Source: Longimicrobium terrae (GTDB lineage: Bacteria; Gemmatimonadota; Gemmatimonadetes; Longimicrobiales; Longimicrobiaceae). From it: a stretch of 64,000 bases of DNA. Below the pieces are notes generated by a model. That model worked only from the letters and a program-made list of their open reading frames with translations, ran no database searches and was not told where the DNA came from. Made by a program: the position numbers and the translations under genes. The stretch is taken from the NCBI RefSeq assembly GCF_014202995.1, contig NZ_JACHIA010000019.1:1-64000 (forward strand), given 5' to 3'. Below, in pieces: positions 53,390-61,615 of this stretch (positions within the stretch are counted from its first letter, which is position 1; each line of letters begins with the position of its first letter).

Positions 53390-54025
53390 GTGGTACAACC
53401 CGCCGACTGGAACAACTTCCGGGTAGACCAGATCTCCTGGCCCACCTTTGCGAAGCGCAACCTGATCCACTGGGACCTGATCCGCGAAACGGTGCGCCGC
53501 GCGGCGGGTTCCGCGCTGGAGGTGGGCGTGGGGAGCGGCGCGCAGTCCGCGCTGATCTCGCGCTGGGTGCCGCACACGGTGACGGTGGACAACGACGCGC
53601 GCATCATGAAAGCCGCGCTCCCCAACCTGGAGCGCTTCGGCCCGCGCACGCGCGTGGTGGGCGCGGACGCGTTCCGCCTGCCGTTCGCCGACCAGTCGTT
53701 CGGCGTGTCCCTTTCGCAGGGGCTGATGGAGCACTTCAGCGACGAGCAGATTCACGGGCTGGTTCGCGAGCAGCTTCGCGTGTGCCGCTCCGTGGTGTTC
53801 AGCGTGCCCTCCGACCGCTACCCGCGCCAGGACGTGGGGAACGAGCGGCTGATGACGCCCGCGCAATGGGCCGCCATCATCGGCGGTGTGGCGGACGCGT
53901 CGCGCTACACCGTCCGCGCGCGGTACTATCGCGGCGACCTGGAAGCGCTCAAGTACTCCATCCTGGCCCGCAAGGCGCTGGGCTCGTTCAGCGTGCTGGT
54001 GACCATCGACCGCAAGCGCGGCTGA
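53390..54025 (+). CDS. Class I SAM-dependent methyltransferase
   Basis: The 211-residue protein has the Rossmann methyltransferase motif I (ALEVGVGSGAQSALIS, about residues 44-59), an acidic post-I residue (TVDNDARI) and motif III-IV (VVGADAFRLPFADQSF). SLSQGLMEHFSDEQIHGLV is typical of methyltransferase type 11 enzymes. The substrate is unknown. It starts at a GTG. It lies between two lipoprotein genes that share a domain. Confidence 0.88.
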   Translation: MVQPADWNNFRVDQISWPTFAKRNLIHWDLIRETVRRAAGSALEVGVGSGAQSALISRWVPHTVTVDNDARIMKAALPNLERFGPRTRVVGADAFRLPFADQSFGVSLSQGLMEHFSDEQIHGLVREQLRVCRSVVFSVPSDRYPRQDVGNERLMTPAQWAAIIGGVADASRYTVRARYYRGDLEALKYSILARKALGSFSVLVTIDRKRG

Positions 54026-54103
54026 CACGCGCCCGGGTGCCGCCGCGTTCGGCGGCGCACGCCCATTCTCACACGCGGAATCCGCACCGAAGCGTTGCGA
54101 TTG

Positions 54104-54739
54104 ATGAAGATGCGTTCCTGCGCGCCGCTGGCCGTCCATGCCGTGGCGTTCGTGGTCCTTGCCGCCTGCGCCAGCGCCGACACGCCGACCGAAACCGGTC
54201 CCCGGCCCGCGGGGCTCAACGCCGACGTGGTGGCGGTCGCGCCCGGGGGCTCGCGCACCCTGCGCCTGGTGGACGCGGCCGGAACGGCGGTCGCCGCCGG
54301 TGGCGTCAGGTGGAAGTCCGCCGACCCGAGCGTGGCCAAGGTGAACGGTTCCGGCGTGGTGACCGCCAAGAAGCTGGGCGGCGCCGTCATCTCGGCGCGG
54401 GTGGGCGACGACACGTTCAGCGCGGTCGTGTGGGTGGTTCCGCCTTCCATCCAGTCGTGCGAAACCAACACGGCGCGGCTGTGCGCCACCTGGACGCTGA
54501 ACGAGAACGGCCAGTACGACGCGGTGTGGACGCAGGGTTCGGTGGCCGTGATCTCCGTCCGCAAGTTCACCCCGGACAGCGCCGCGTTCCTGCGCGTGGA
54601 CCCCAGCGGCACGTCGCGGGGAATGCGCGCCCACTACCAGGGCGCCCACGAGGACGGCAGCCTGCGGGGCGGGCTCGTCACCTGGACGGCCGCCGGGTCG
54701 AACACCAGTTTCAGCGGCACGTGGGTGGCAGGCTGGTAG
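54104..54739 (+). CDS. Lipoprotein with Ig-like and CENTAR-C domains
   Basis: The protein of about 211 residues has a lipoprotein signal (FVVLAAC), a BIG2-type Ig-like domain (about residues 35-115: VAPGGSRTLRL, VRWKSADPSVAKVNGSGVV, GGAVISARVGDD) and the CENTAR-C domain (about 120-211) also present in the lipoprotein at 52702-53094. Ig-like lipoproteins of this kind are surface or periplasmic; the role is unknown. ATG 54104 is preferred over upstream TTG codons. A hairpin follows the stop. Confidence 0.85.
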   Translation: MKMRSCAPLAVHAVAFVVLAACASADTPTETGPRPAGLNADVVAVAPGGSRTLRLVDAAGTAVAAGGVRWKSADPSVAKVNGSGVVTAKKLGGAVISARVGDDTFSAVVWVVPPSIQSCETNTARLCATWTLNENGQYDAVWTQGSVAVISVRKFTPDSAAFLRVDPSGTSRGMRAHYQGAHEDGSLRGGLVTWTAAGSNTSFSGTWVAGW

Positions 54740-54760
54740 CCCGCGATGGAGCGGCACACC

Positions 54761-54798
54761 AGCGGGGGAGCGTCCGGGCGGGCGCTCCCCCGCTCCGC
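54761..54798 (+). terminator. Terminator hairpin after the Ig-like lipoprotein gene
   Basis: AGCGGGGGAGCG (54761-54772) pairs perfectly with CGCTCCCCCGCT (54783-54794) around a 10-nt loop. A T-tract is lacking, so efficiency is unclear. Confidence 0.6.
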
Positions 54799-54898
54799 AT
54801 CCGGCGTCCACCGCGTACACGCGGCCCGCAGCAGCTTGCTGCATCCTCGCTCGGCCCGGTATCTTTCCCCGCTTCTGCTCACGCGCTCCAAGGTGCGA

Positions 54899-55465
54899 AT
54901 GTCTTCCCTTCTCCGCCGGTCCCTTCCGCTCGCCGCCGTGCTCGCGCTCGCCGCGGGCGCGTTCGCCGGGTGCGCCGCGCGCGACCCGGTGATGCTGGAA
55001 GACGCGTTCGACGGGGAGAACGGGGGAAGACCGGCGCTGATGTACGCGGGGTTCTCCAACTGGGTGGTGGAAGGCGGGACGGTGGACCTGATCGGCGCCC
55101 GCTCGGAGTGGGACTTCATCCCGGGGAACGGGCTGTACGTGGACCTGGACGGCGACCGGCCTGACGGCGTGACCTTCAAGCCCGGCGTGCTGGCGAGCCG
55201 TGACGAGTTCGCGCTGCAGCCCGGCGTTTATGAGCTGACGTTCCGCGTGGCCGGCTCGCAGCGCGGCGACCGCAACACCGTGGTGGTTACGCTCGGCTCC
55301 GTGTTCCGCCGGTCCATCACGCTGGAAAGCGGCGACCGGTTCGGGTATTCCGTTCACCGCATCGTGGTGCGGCGGGCCCAGAAGGCGCGGCTGCGCTTTG
55401 ACAACGCCGGCGCGGACGGGTACGGCCTGCTGCTGGACGACGTTCGCCTGGCCCGGGTACGCTGA
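54899..55465 (+). CDS. Lipoprotein with carbohydrate-binding-like domain
   Basis: The 188-residue protein has a lipoprotein signal (LALAAGAFAGC) and a single beta-sandwich domain with a pattern seen in DUF642-like and PEP-CTERM-associated proteins: AFDGENGGRPALMYAGFSNW, WVVEGGTVDLIG, NGLYVDLDGD, and LLLDDVRLARV at the end. Such folds often bind glycans, which fits the sugar-related neighbours. It is followed at 1 bp by a glycosyltransferase gene, so the two are probably co-transcribed. Confidence 0.75.
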   Translation: MSSLLRRSLPLAAVLALAAGAFAGCAARDPVMLEDAFDGENGGRPALMYAGFSNWVVEGGTVDLIGARSEWDFIPGNGLYVDLDGDRPDGVTFKPGVLASRDEFALQPGVYELTFRVAGSQRGDRNTVVVTLGSVFRRSITLESGDRFGYSVHRIVVRRAQKARLRFDNAGADGYGLLLDDVRLARVR

Positions 55466-55466
55466 C

Positions 55467-56597
55467 GTGCTGCGCGTTCTGCACATCATCTACGACGATC
55501 CCGCGAACCCCTGGGTGGCCGGCGGCGGCGCGGTGCGCGTGCTGGAGCTGTACCGGCACCTGGCGGACCGCGTGGACGTCACCGTGGCCACCGGCAACTA
55601 CCCCGGCGCGCGGGATGAGACGATCGGCGGCGTGCGCTACGTCCGCCTGGGCGCCCCCGGCCCGTACGCGTACAGCCGCCTGACGTACGCGCGCGCCGCC
55701 AACGCCCTGCTGCGGAGCGCGGCGTACGACGCGGCGGTGTTCGACTTCAGCACCTACACCCCGGTGTTCGTGCCGACGGACCGTCCGGCGGGGATCACCG
55801 TGCACCACGTGAGCGGGCCCACGGCGCGCGCGCGCTGGGGCCCGGTGCTGGCGCCCGCCATCGGCCGGCTGGAGCGGATGATGATCCGCCGCGCGGCCCG
55901 GCTTTCCGCCACCTCGCTGGCCACGCGCGACCTGCTGCGCGCGCTGGCGCCCGGCGTACCCATCGACATGGTGTACGCCGGCGTCCCCGACGAGCTGTTC
56001 ACCCTGCCGCGCGCGCCGGAGGAGTACCTGCTGTACTTCGGCCGGCTGGACGTATTCCAGAAGGGGCTCGATACGCTGCTGGAGGCCGTTGCCCTCCTCG
56101 CGCGCGAGCGCCCCGGGCTGGAGCTGCGCATCGCCGGGCGCGGCAAGGACGCCGAGCGCGTGGCGGCGATGTCGCGCGCGCTGGGGATCGACGGCAACAT
56201 CCGCATGCTGGGCGCCGTCTCCGAGCAGGAGCGGCAGGCGCTGTTCGCCGGAGCCGCCGTGCAGCTGATGCCGTCGCGCTTTGAGGGCTTCGGCATGGTG
56301 GCGGCGGAGGCGATGGCGGCGGGCGTGCCCCTGGTGGCCGCCGCCGCGGGCTCCCTTCCCGAAGTGGTGGATGCGCCCCGCGGGGGATTGACCGTTCCCG
56401 CCGGGGACGCCGCCGCGCTCGCCGAAGCGACCGCGCGCCTGCTGGACGACCGCGCCGAGCGCGCCCGACTGTCCCGTTCCGCCCGCGTGTCGGCGGAACG
56501 CTTTCGCTGGGCCGCCGTGGCGGCGGACCACCTTGCGTTTCTGCACCGCATCGCCGAGGGGCGCACCGCGCCCCCTTCCCCCTCCGCACGGCCATGA
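55467..56597 (+). CDS. GT4 family glycosyltransferase
   Basis: The 376-residue GT-B enzyme starts at a GTG 1 bp after the lipoprotein gene (MLRVLHIIYDDPANPWVAGGGAVRVLEL). Donor-site motifs YLLYFGRLDVFQKGLDTLLEA and PSRFEGFGMVAAEAMAAGVPLVAA are of the GT4 type. The acceptor is unknown. Its stop overlaps the start of the YfhO-like gene, indicating an operon for glycan or glycolipid work. Confidence 0.88.
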   Translation: MLRVLHIIYDDPANPWVAGGGAVRVLELYRHLADRVDVTVATGNYPGARDETIGGVRYVRLGAPGPYAYSRLTYARAANALLRSAAYDAAVFDFSTYTPVFVPTDRPAGITVHHVSGPTARARWGPVLAPAIGRLERMMIRRAARLSATSLATRDLLRALAPGVPIDMVYAGVPDELFTLPRAPEEYLLYFGRLDVFQKGLDTLLEAVALLARERPGLELRIAGRGKDAERVAAMSRALGIDGNIRMLGAVSEQERQALFAGAAVQLMPSRFEGFGMVAAEAMAAGVPLVAAAAGSLPEVVDAPRGGLTVPAGDAAALAEATARLLDDRAERARLSRSARVSAERFRWAAVAADHLAFLHRIAEGRTAPPSPSARP

Positions 56598-59032
56598 CCA
56601 AGACCGCTCCCCCGCCCCGCCGCCCGTCGTCGCTGGCGGCCACCGTCGCCGACCATGAACCGGCGCCGGGCGCCGCGATCGCGGCCGGGGCGTACTTCGC
56701 GCTGGCGCTCATCTACTTTCTTCCGGCCATGCTGCCGGGGCGCCACATCTACGGCACCGACTACCTGAACGCCGGCTACTTCTTCTACGAGTTCGTGGAG
56801 CGGAGCATGTCGTCGGGCCACCTGCCCGGCTGGGTGCCGCAGGTGTACGGCGGCGTGCCGCACTTCGCCAACCCGGGAAGCACCTATTACCCGGTGCTGT
56901 ACCTGTCGGAGCTGATCGCCCCCGTGCGCATGCTGCTTCCCCTCCTCTTCTGGGTGCAGTTCGGCCTGGCGGGATGGGGAATGTACCTGCTGGGGCGGGA
57001 GATGAAGTGCCGCCCGTGGGTGGCGTTCGTGGTGGGGTTCGCCTTTCAGTGGACCGGCATCCTGACCTCGTGGGTGTACGCGGGGCACGACGGGCGCATC
57101 ATCGTCGCGTCGCTGGCGCCCATGCTCTTCTTCTGCCTGCACCGCGGCATCCGCACGGGCCGCGTGGCGCCGTTCGTTGCGGCCGCGCTGACGGTGTCGT
57201 GCGCGCTGCTCTCGTTCCAGATCCAGAACGCGTGGTACCTGCTGCTGGGCGCCGCGCTGTGGGCGCTGTTCCTTCTCATCCACCTGGGCGTGCACCGCGA
57301 CCGGCCGCGCCTGGCGAAGACGGTGGGGATGGGGATCGCCGCGGTGGCGTTCGGCTTCGTGGCGGCCTCGGTGGACTTTCTTCCCTTCCAGGAGTACGTG
57401 GGCCAGTCGCCGCGCGGCATGAGCGGCGGGCGCGGCTACGAGTACTCGACGTCGTTCTCCATGCCGCTGCGCGCGGTGGCGGGGCTGGCGGCGCCGGAGC
57501 AGGTGGGCGCCAACGTGCAGAACCCGGCGGGCGAGTACATCCTTCCCGTCTACCGCGGCGAGAACGCGTTCCGCCTGCACACGGAGTACGTGGGCGCGCT
57601 GGTGCTGCTGCTGTTCGCGGCGGGGATCGTGTATGCGCGGCGCAACCGGTACTGGCTCTTCTTCGCGGGGCTGGGGCTGTTCGCGCTGACGCTGTCGCTG
57701 GGCGGCAATACGCCGCTGTATTACCTGTACTACAACGTTCTCCCCGGGCTCAAGCGGTTCCGCGCGCCGGACCTGGCGTACTACGTCCTCGCATTTTCGC
57801 TCATCAGCATGGCGGCGGTGACGCTGGAGCGGCTGGCGGAGGAGCGTGCCGAGCGGGCCGCGCGGCGGATCGGGACGGAGACGAAGGACAATCGTCTGCT
57901 GATCGCCATCGGCGCGGTGGTGGGGATCGCGGTGCTGGCGGCGATGACGTTCGGCGCGGGATCGGCGGCCATGGCGGAAGGCACGAGCTCGCTGACCCCG
58001 TCGCAGGGGTGGATGCGCTTCGCGTTCTTCGCCGCGCTGACGGGCGGCGCGCTGCTGGCGTGGTGGGCGCGGTCCATCAACACCATCGTGGTGATGGCGC
58101 TGCTGTCGCTGATCACCGTGGCGGACCTGTGGGTGATGGGCAAGAAGTTCATGCAGACGGTGGACGGGCCGGAATCGATGTACGCGGAGGATGAGATCGC
58201 CGCGTTCTTCCGCACGCAGAAGGAGCGCGAAGGGCCGTTCCGCGTCTTTCCCATCCCCGGGCAGAGCGCGTGGCCGCAGGCGGCGGACTACCCCATGTCG
58301 TTCGGCATCGACCAGATCGGCGGCGAGCACGGCAACCAGCTGCAGCGCTACAACGAGTTCGCGGGGCCGGGCGAGCGGACGTACGTGGACTTCCACAACC
58401 TGTTCCGCGACCCGCGCTTTCTGGCGGCCGCCAACGCGCGCTACCTGGTGGCCTCGGTGGAGTTCAACGATCCCATGCTGCGCGAGGCGTACCGCGGGCA
58501 GAACGCGCTGGTGTACGAGAACCTGTCCGCCCTGCCCCGCGCGTACCTGGCGCAGCAGGTGGTGACCAGCGCACCGGGCAAGTCCATCGACGCCATGAAG
58601 AACCCGTCGTGGGACCCGCGCACGCAGGTGGTGGTGGAGGGCGGCGCCCCGGCGCTGGCCACCACGCCGCTGCAGGGGACGGCGCGCGTGACCACGTATG
58701 AGCCGGACCGCGTCGTCGTGCAGACCACCAGCAGCCGCCCGGCGATGATGGTGCTGGCGGACAACTGGTACGCGGACTGGCACGCCACGGTGAACGGGCG
58801 CCCGGAGCCGGTGCGCATCGCCAACCACACCTTCCGCGGCGTGGTGGTGCCCCAGGGCAGCGCGACGGTGGAGTTCGTGTTCCGCCCGGCCAGGCTGTAC
58901 ACGGGCTTCCGCATCACCCTGGCGTGCTTTGCCCTGCTGGCGCTGTACGGCGTGTACTATCTGGCGACGACGCTGCGCCGGCGCCGCACGCCGGTGACGG
59001 TGATGGACGACGCCGCGACCGGGCCCGCATGA
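56594..59032 (+). CDS. YfhO-like multi-pass membrane protein
   Basis: The 812-residue protein has about a dozen membrane helices over residues 30-510 and a soluble C-terminal domain of about 240 residues followed by one more helix. Motifs match the YfhO family: GTDYLNAGYFFYEF, SSGHLPGWVPQVYGGVPHFANPGSTYYP, GGNTPLYYLYYNVLPGLKRFRAP and the late YADWHATVNGRPEPV. YfhO members are thought to be polyprenol-phosphate-sugar-dependent (GT-C like) glycosyltransferases. The preceding GT4 and the DPM1-like gene would fit such a route. Confidence 0.85.
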   Translation: MTKTAPPPRRPSSLAATVADHEPAPGAAIAAGAYFALALIYFLPAMLPGRHIYGTDYLNAGYFFYEFVERSMSSGHLPGWVPQVYGGVPHFANPGSTYYPVLYLSELIAPVRMLLPLLFWVQFGLAGWGMYLLGREMKCRPWVAFVVGFAFQWTGILTSWVYAGHDGRIIVASLAPMLFFCLHRGIRTGRVAPFVAAALTVSCALLSFQIQNAWYLLLGAALWALFLLIHLGVHRDRPRLAKTVGMGIAAVAFGFVAASVDFLPFQEYVGQSPRGMSGGRGYEYSTSFSMPLRAVAGLAAPEQVGANVQNPAGEYILPVYRGENAFRLHTEYVGALVLLLFAAGIVYARRNRYWLFFAGLGLFALTLSLGGNTPLYYLYYNVLPGLKRFRAPDLAYYVLAFSLISMAAVTLERLAEERAERAARRIGTETKDNRLLIAIGAVVGIAVLAAMTFGAGSAAMAEGTSSLTPSQGWMRFAFFAALTGGALLAWWARSINTIVVMALLSLITVADLWVMGKKFMQTVDGPESMYAEDEIAAFFRTQKEREGPFRVFPIPGQSAWPQAADYPMSFGIDQIGGEHGNQLQRYNEFAGPGERTYVDFHNLFRDPRFLAAANARYLVASVEFNDPMLREAYRGQNALVYENLSALPRAYLAQQVVTSAPGKSIDAMKNPSWDPRTQVVVEGGAPALATTPLQGTARVTTYEPDRVVVQTTSSRPAMMVLADNWYADWHATVNGRPEPVRIANHTFRGVVVPQGSATVEFVFRPARLYTGFRITLACFALLALYGVYYLATTLRRRRTPVTVMDDAATGPA

Positions 59033-59988
59033 CGCGAAAGCAGGCGGTGCGCCGGACGGTCGGCGCGCTGCTGATCGCGGCGACGGGATGGTACCTGGTT
59101 CACACCATCACCTCGCACTGGGCGGAGATGCGCCGCTTTGACTGGCGCGTCTCGCCGGGGCTGCTGGCCGCCAGCGTGGGGCTGCACGTGCTGGTGCTGG
59201 CGTTCGGGGTGCTGGTGTGGAGCCGCGTGCTGCGCCACTTCGACCATCCGCCGGTTCCGCACGGGTCGCTGCAGCGCATCTGGTTTCTTTCCAACCTTGC
59301 CCGGTACGTACCGGGCAAGGTCTTTCAGTTCGTGGCGGTGGCGCAGCTGAGCCGTGCGGCGGGGCTTTCCGGCGCGGTGCTGCTGACCTCCATGCTGGTG
59401 CACACGGGGATCACGCTGATGGCGTCGATCGTCGTGGCATCGTGGACGCTCACGGGCGGCGTGTTCCGCGGGATCGATCCGCGGTGGACGGGGGTGGCGG
59501 CGACGGTGGCGGCGCTGGTTTCGGTGCACCCCGGCCTGCTGAACCGCGTGCTGACGGCCATCCCCAAGCTGCTGGGGCGCGACGTGATCCGGTGGAACGG
59601 CACGTGGATGCAGGGCGTGGGGCTGCTGCTGCTGGCGGTGGCGAACTGGGCGTTCTACGGGGTGGCGTACCACCTGTTCGTGGCGGCGCTGGCGCCGGTG
59701 CCCTGGTCGCTGCTGCCGCAGATGGCGGGGGTGAACGCGCTGTCGTTCTTTGCGGGATACTGGTCGCCGCTGCCGGGCGGCGGCGGGCTGCGCGAGGCGT
59801 CGATGACGCTGTTTCTGCGGCCGTACCTGCCGGATGGCGTGGGCGCGGTGCTTTCGCTCGCGGCGCGGCTGTGGACCATCGCCGCGGAACTGATCGGCGG
59901 AGGCGCGGCGCTGCTGCTGGCCCGCGCCACCCTGCGCCCGGTGGATGGCGGCGCGACGGAAGAGGTGCCCGTCCCCCCTGCCCTGTAA
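59029..59988 (+). CDS. UPF0104 / LPG-synthase-like membrane protein
   Basis: The 319-residue protein has seven to eight membrane helices and the family pattern LARYVPGKVFQFVAVAQLSRAAG and YWSPLPGGGGLREASMTLFL. The family (lysyltransferase/flippase-like, UPF0104) contains the membrane half of MprF and transporter-like proteins. It lacks the soluble aminoacyl transferase domain, so it is not a full MprF. It overlaps the YfhO-like stop (ATGA) and may act in moving lipid-linked intermediates. Confidence 0.83.
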   Translation: MTRKQAVRRTVGALLIAATGWYLVHTITSHWAEMRRFDWRVSPGLLAASVGLHVLVLAFGVLVWSRVLRHFDHPPVPHGSLQRIWFLSNLARYVPGKVFQFVAVAQLSRAAGLSGAVLLTSMLVHTGITLMASIVVASWTLTGGVFRGIDPRWTGVAATVAALVSVHPGLLNRVLTAIPKLLGRDVIRWNGTWMQGVGLLLLAVANWAFYGVAYHLFVAALAPVPWSLLPQMAGVNALSFFAGYWSPLPGGGGLREASMTLFLRPYLPDGVGAVLSLAARLWTIAAELIGGGAALLLARATLRPVDGGATEEVPVPPAL

Positions 59989-60134
59989 CCGCACGGAGGG
60001 CCTCGCGGGGAGGCCGGACGGCGGGGCTGCACGGCGAGGCTCCGCGGCGAAGCTCCGTGGCGTCGGACGCATCCGACCGACGACTCCGCGCTGATGCTTC
60101 CGCACGCGCCTTTCCCGTACTTTGCCTGAAAGGC

Positions 60135-60359
60135 GTCATCCTGAGGGAGCGCGCGCCGGGCTCTCCGATGGGCCGGATCATGGGCGACCGAAGGATCTGG
60201 TCTGCGCCGAGCCAACGTCGCGTGACGCACGCGACCCGCCGTTCCCTCGCGGCGCTCCGTGCCGCTGCCGCCCGGAGTCAAGCGTGGCGAAGAGTAGATC
60301 CTTCGGCCCGCGAGGGTTGGCGCATGGGCCGGTCCTGCGCGCTCGGGCCTCAGGATGAC
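60135..60359. repeat. Nested inverted-repeat element C, copy 2
   Basis: Bounded by GTCATCCTGAG (60135-60145) and its inverse CTCAGGATGAC (60349-60359), with inner arms CGAAGGATCT (60189-60198) and AGATCCTTCG (60296-60305). Between the inner arms the DNA is nearly identical to copy 3, so these two arose by local duplication. Confidence 0.88.
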
Positions 60360-60471
60360 ATGGTGTGGGGCGCGTCTGACCGCTGTCGTGATCTGATGCG
60401 GCACAATGATGCGCCGTGACTTGATGCGGCACCATGCGATCTGCGCATCGCGTGATCCCCCGCCACACCAT

Positions 60472-60698
60472 GTCATCCTGAGGGAGCATGCGCCGTGCTT
60501 TCCGGCGCGCCGAAGCATGCGCGACCGAAGGATCTGGCCTGCGCCGAGCCAACGTCGCGTGACGCACGCGACCGGCCGTTCCCTCGCGGCGCTCCGTGCC
60601 GCTGCCGCGCCCGGAGTCAGGCGTGGCGAAGAGCAGATCCTTCGGCCCGCGACGACCGGCGCATGTGCGAGCCGGGTGCGCTTGGGCCTCAGGATGAC
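60472..60698. repeat. Nested inverted-repeat element C, copy 3
   Basis: Bounded by GTCATCCTGAG (60472-60482) and CTCAGGATGAC (60688-60698), with inner arms at 60526-60535 and 60635-60644. The centre (GAGCCAACGTCGCGTGACGC and following) matches copy 2 for about 100 bp. The right arm runs into the first unit of the 56-bp array. Confidence 0.88.
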
Positions 60699-60877
60699 GC
60701 CTGCGGGCGGGGGCGTTCGGTGAGGAACGTAGTCTCAGCGGGCCTCAGGATGACGCCTGCGGGCGGGGGCGTCCGGTGAGGAACGTATCTCAGCGGGCCT
60801 CAGGATGACGCCTGCGGGCGGGGGCGTCCGGTGAGGAACATAGTCTCAGCGGGCCTCAGGATGGCGATTCCGGGCGG
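60684..60877. repeat. 55-56 bp tandem repeat, 3.5 copies
   Basis: Units start with GGGCCTCAGGATGACGCCTG at 60684, 60740 and 60795 (56, 55 and 56 bp), and a partial unit starts at 60851. Each unit carries the right-hand CTCAGGATGAC terminus of element C plus 45 bp of flank, so the array looks like repeated duplication of one element end. Confidence 0.85.
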
Positions 60878-61044
60878 CGGGGACGCCCTGGCTCCGTTGC
60901 GGCGGAATCCGGCTGTCCCGCGGGGGAGCCGCATCAACCGCCTTCTTTACCGCCGCCCGAATCGCCTACCCATGGCGCGTTCCGCGACGGTCCGGTTACA
61001 TTCGTGGTTTGCCTGAATCAGAACGGACGAGGACTGGAACGGAC

Positions 61045-61533
61045 ATGCTGGACGACCTCAAGAACAAGCTCGGCGAAGAAATCGAGCGCCTGACGCACGA
61101 GCTGCAGGTGATCATCCCCGAGGCGATCAAGAAGGCCGTGGAGCACGGCGACCTTCGCGAAAACTCGGAGTACAAGAGCGCCCTCGAGCGCCAGCAGTTC
61201 ATCTCGGCCCGCCTCAATCACCTCACGCAGCGCGCCGGCGAACTGTCCAAGATCGACCTGTCGCAGATTCCGGTCGACCGCGTGGGCTTCGGGTCGCGCG
61301 TGCGCGTGGTGGACATGCGCACCAAGGAAGAGGAAACCTACACGCTGGCCTTTGGCGATTTCATCGACAAGGACAACCTGGACAGCGGGCAGATTTCCAT
61401 GGCCTCGGCGCTGGGACAGCAGCTGATGGGCAAGCAGAAGGGCGACAAGGTCAGCATCCAGCTGCCGCGCGGCGAGCGCAAGCTGCACATCAAGGAAGTG
61501 GTTACGCTTTCCCAGATGGTGGAAAAGAGCTGA
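61045..61533 (+). CDS. greA: Transcription elongation factor GreA
   Basis: The 162-residue protein has the two-helix N-terminal coil with the acidic tip (HGDLRENSEYKSALERQQFI, residues about 38-57) and the C-terminal FKBP-like domain (GSRVRVVDMRTKEEETYTLA), as in GreA and GreB. It rescues stalled RNA polymerase by stimulating transcript cleavage. ATG 61045 gives the standard length. A strong hairpin shared with the convergent gene follows. Confidence 0.93.
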   Translation: MLDDLKNKLGEEIERLTHELQVIIPEAIKKAVEHGDLRENSEYKSALERQQFISARLNHLTQRAGELSKIDLSQIPVDRVGFGSRVRVVDMRTKEEETYTLAFGDFIDKDNLDSGQISMASALGQQLMGKQKGDKVSIQLPRGERKLHIKEVVTLSQMVEKS

Positions 61534-61560
61534 ACCGCCCCTCATCCGCCCATGACGGAA

Positions 61561-61600
61561 AGAGCCCCGGACCTCCATGCGAGGTCCGGGGCTCTCTGCA
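61561..61600. terminator. Bidirectional terminator between greA and the convergent lipoprotein gene
   Basis: A 14-bp perfect stem, AGAGCCCCGGACCT (61561-61574) with AGGTCCGGGGCTCT (61582-61595), sits between two convergent stop codons. Confidence 0.9.
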
Positions 61601-61615
61601 TTCCGTGGAGGACCG

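Larger units (their letters stand above)
59989..61044. other. Repeat-rich 1-kb gap before greA
   Basis: No gene is supported in this 1056-bp gap. It contains two complete nested inverted-repeat elements (60135-60359, 60472-60698), a tandem array of 55-56 bp units (60684-60877) and a short leader to greA. The apparent long frames change composition with each repeat and are shadows. Confidence 0.75.

Noticed and set aside
55754-58828. 1024-codon minus-strand open frame opposite the GT4 and YfhO-like genes
   Set aside because: Shadow frame with Arg/His/Gln bias, no motif, no ribosome-binding site, and spans the boundary of two real genes.
59217-60419. 400-codon plus-strand frame running from the UPF0104 gene into element C
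   Set aside because: Out of frame with a real gene and then crosses repeats; composition is not protein-like.
60684-60877. CRISPR array
   Set aside because: The 55-56 bp units are contiguous without unique spacers, and no cas gene is present.
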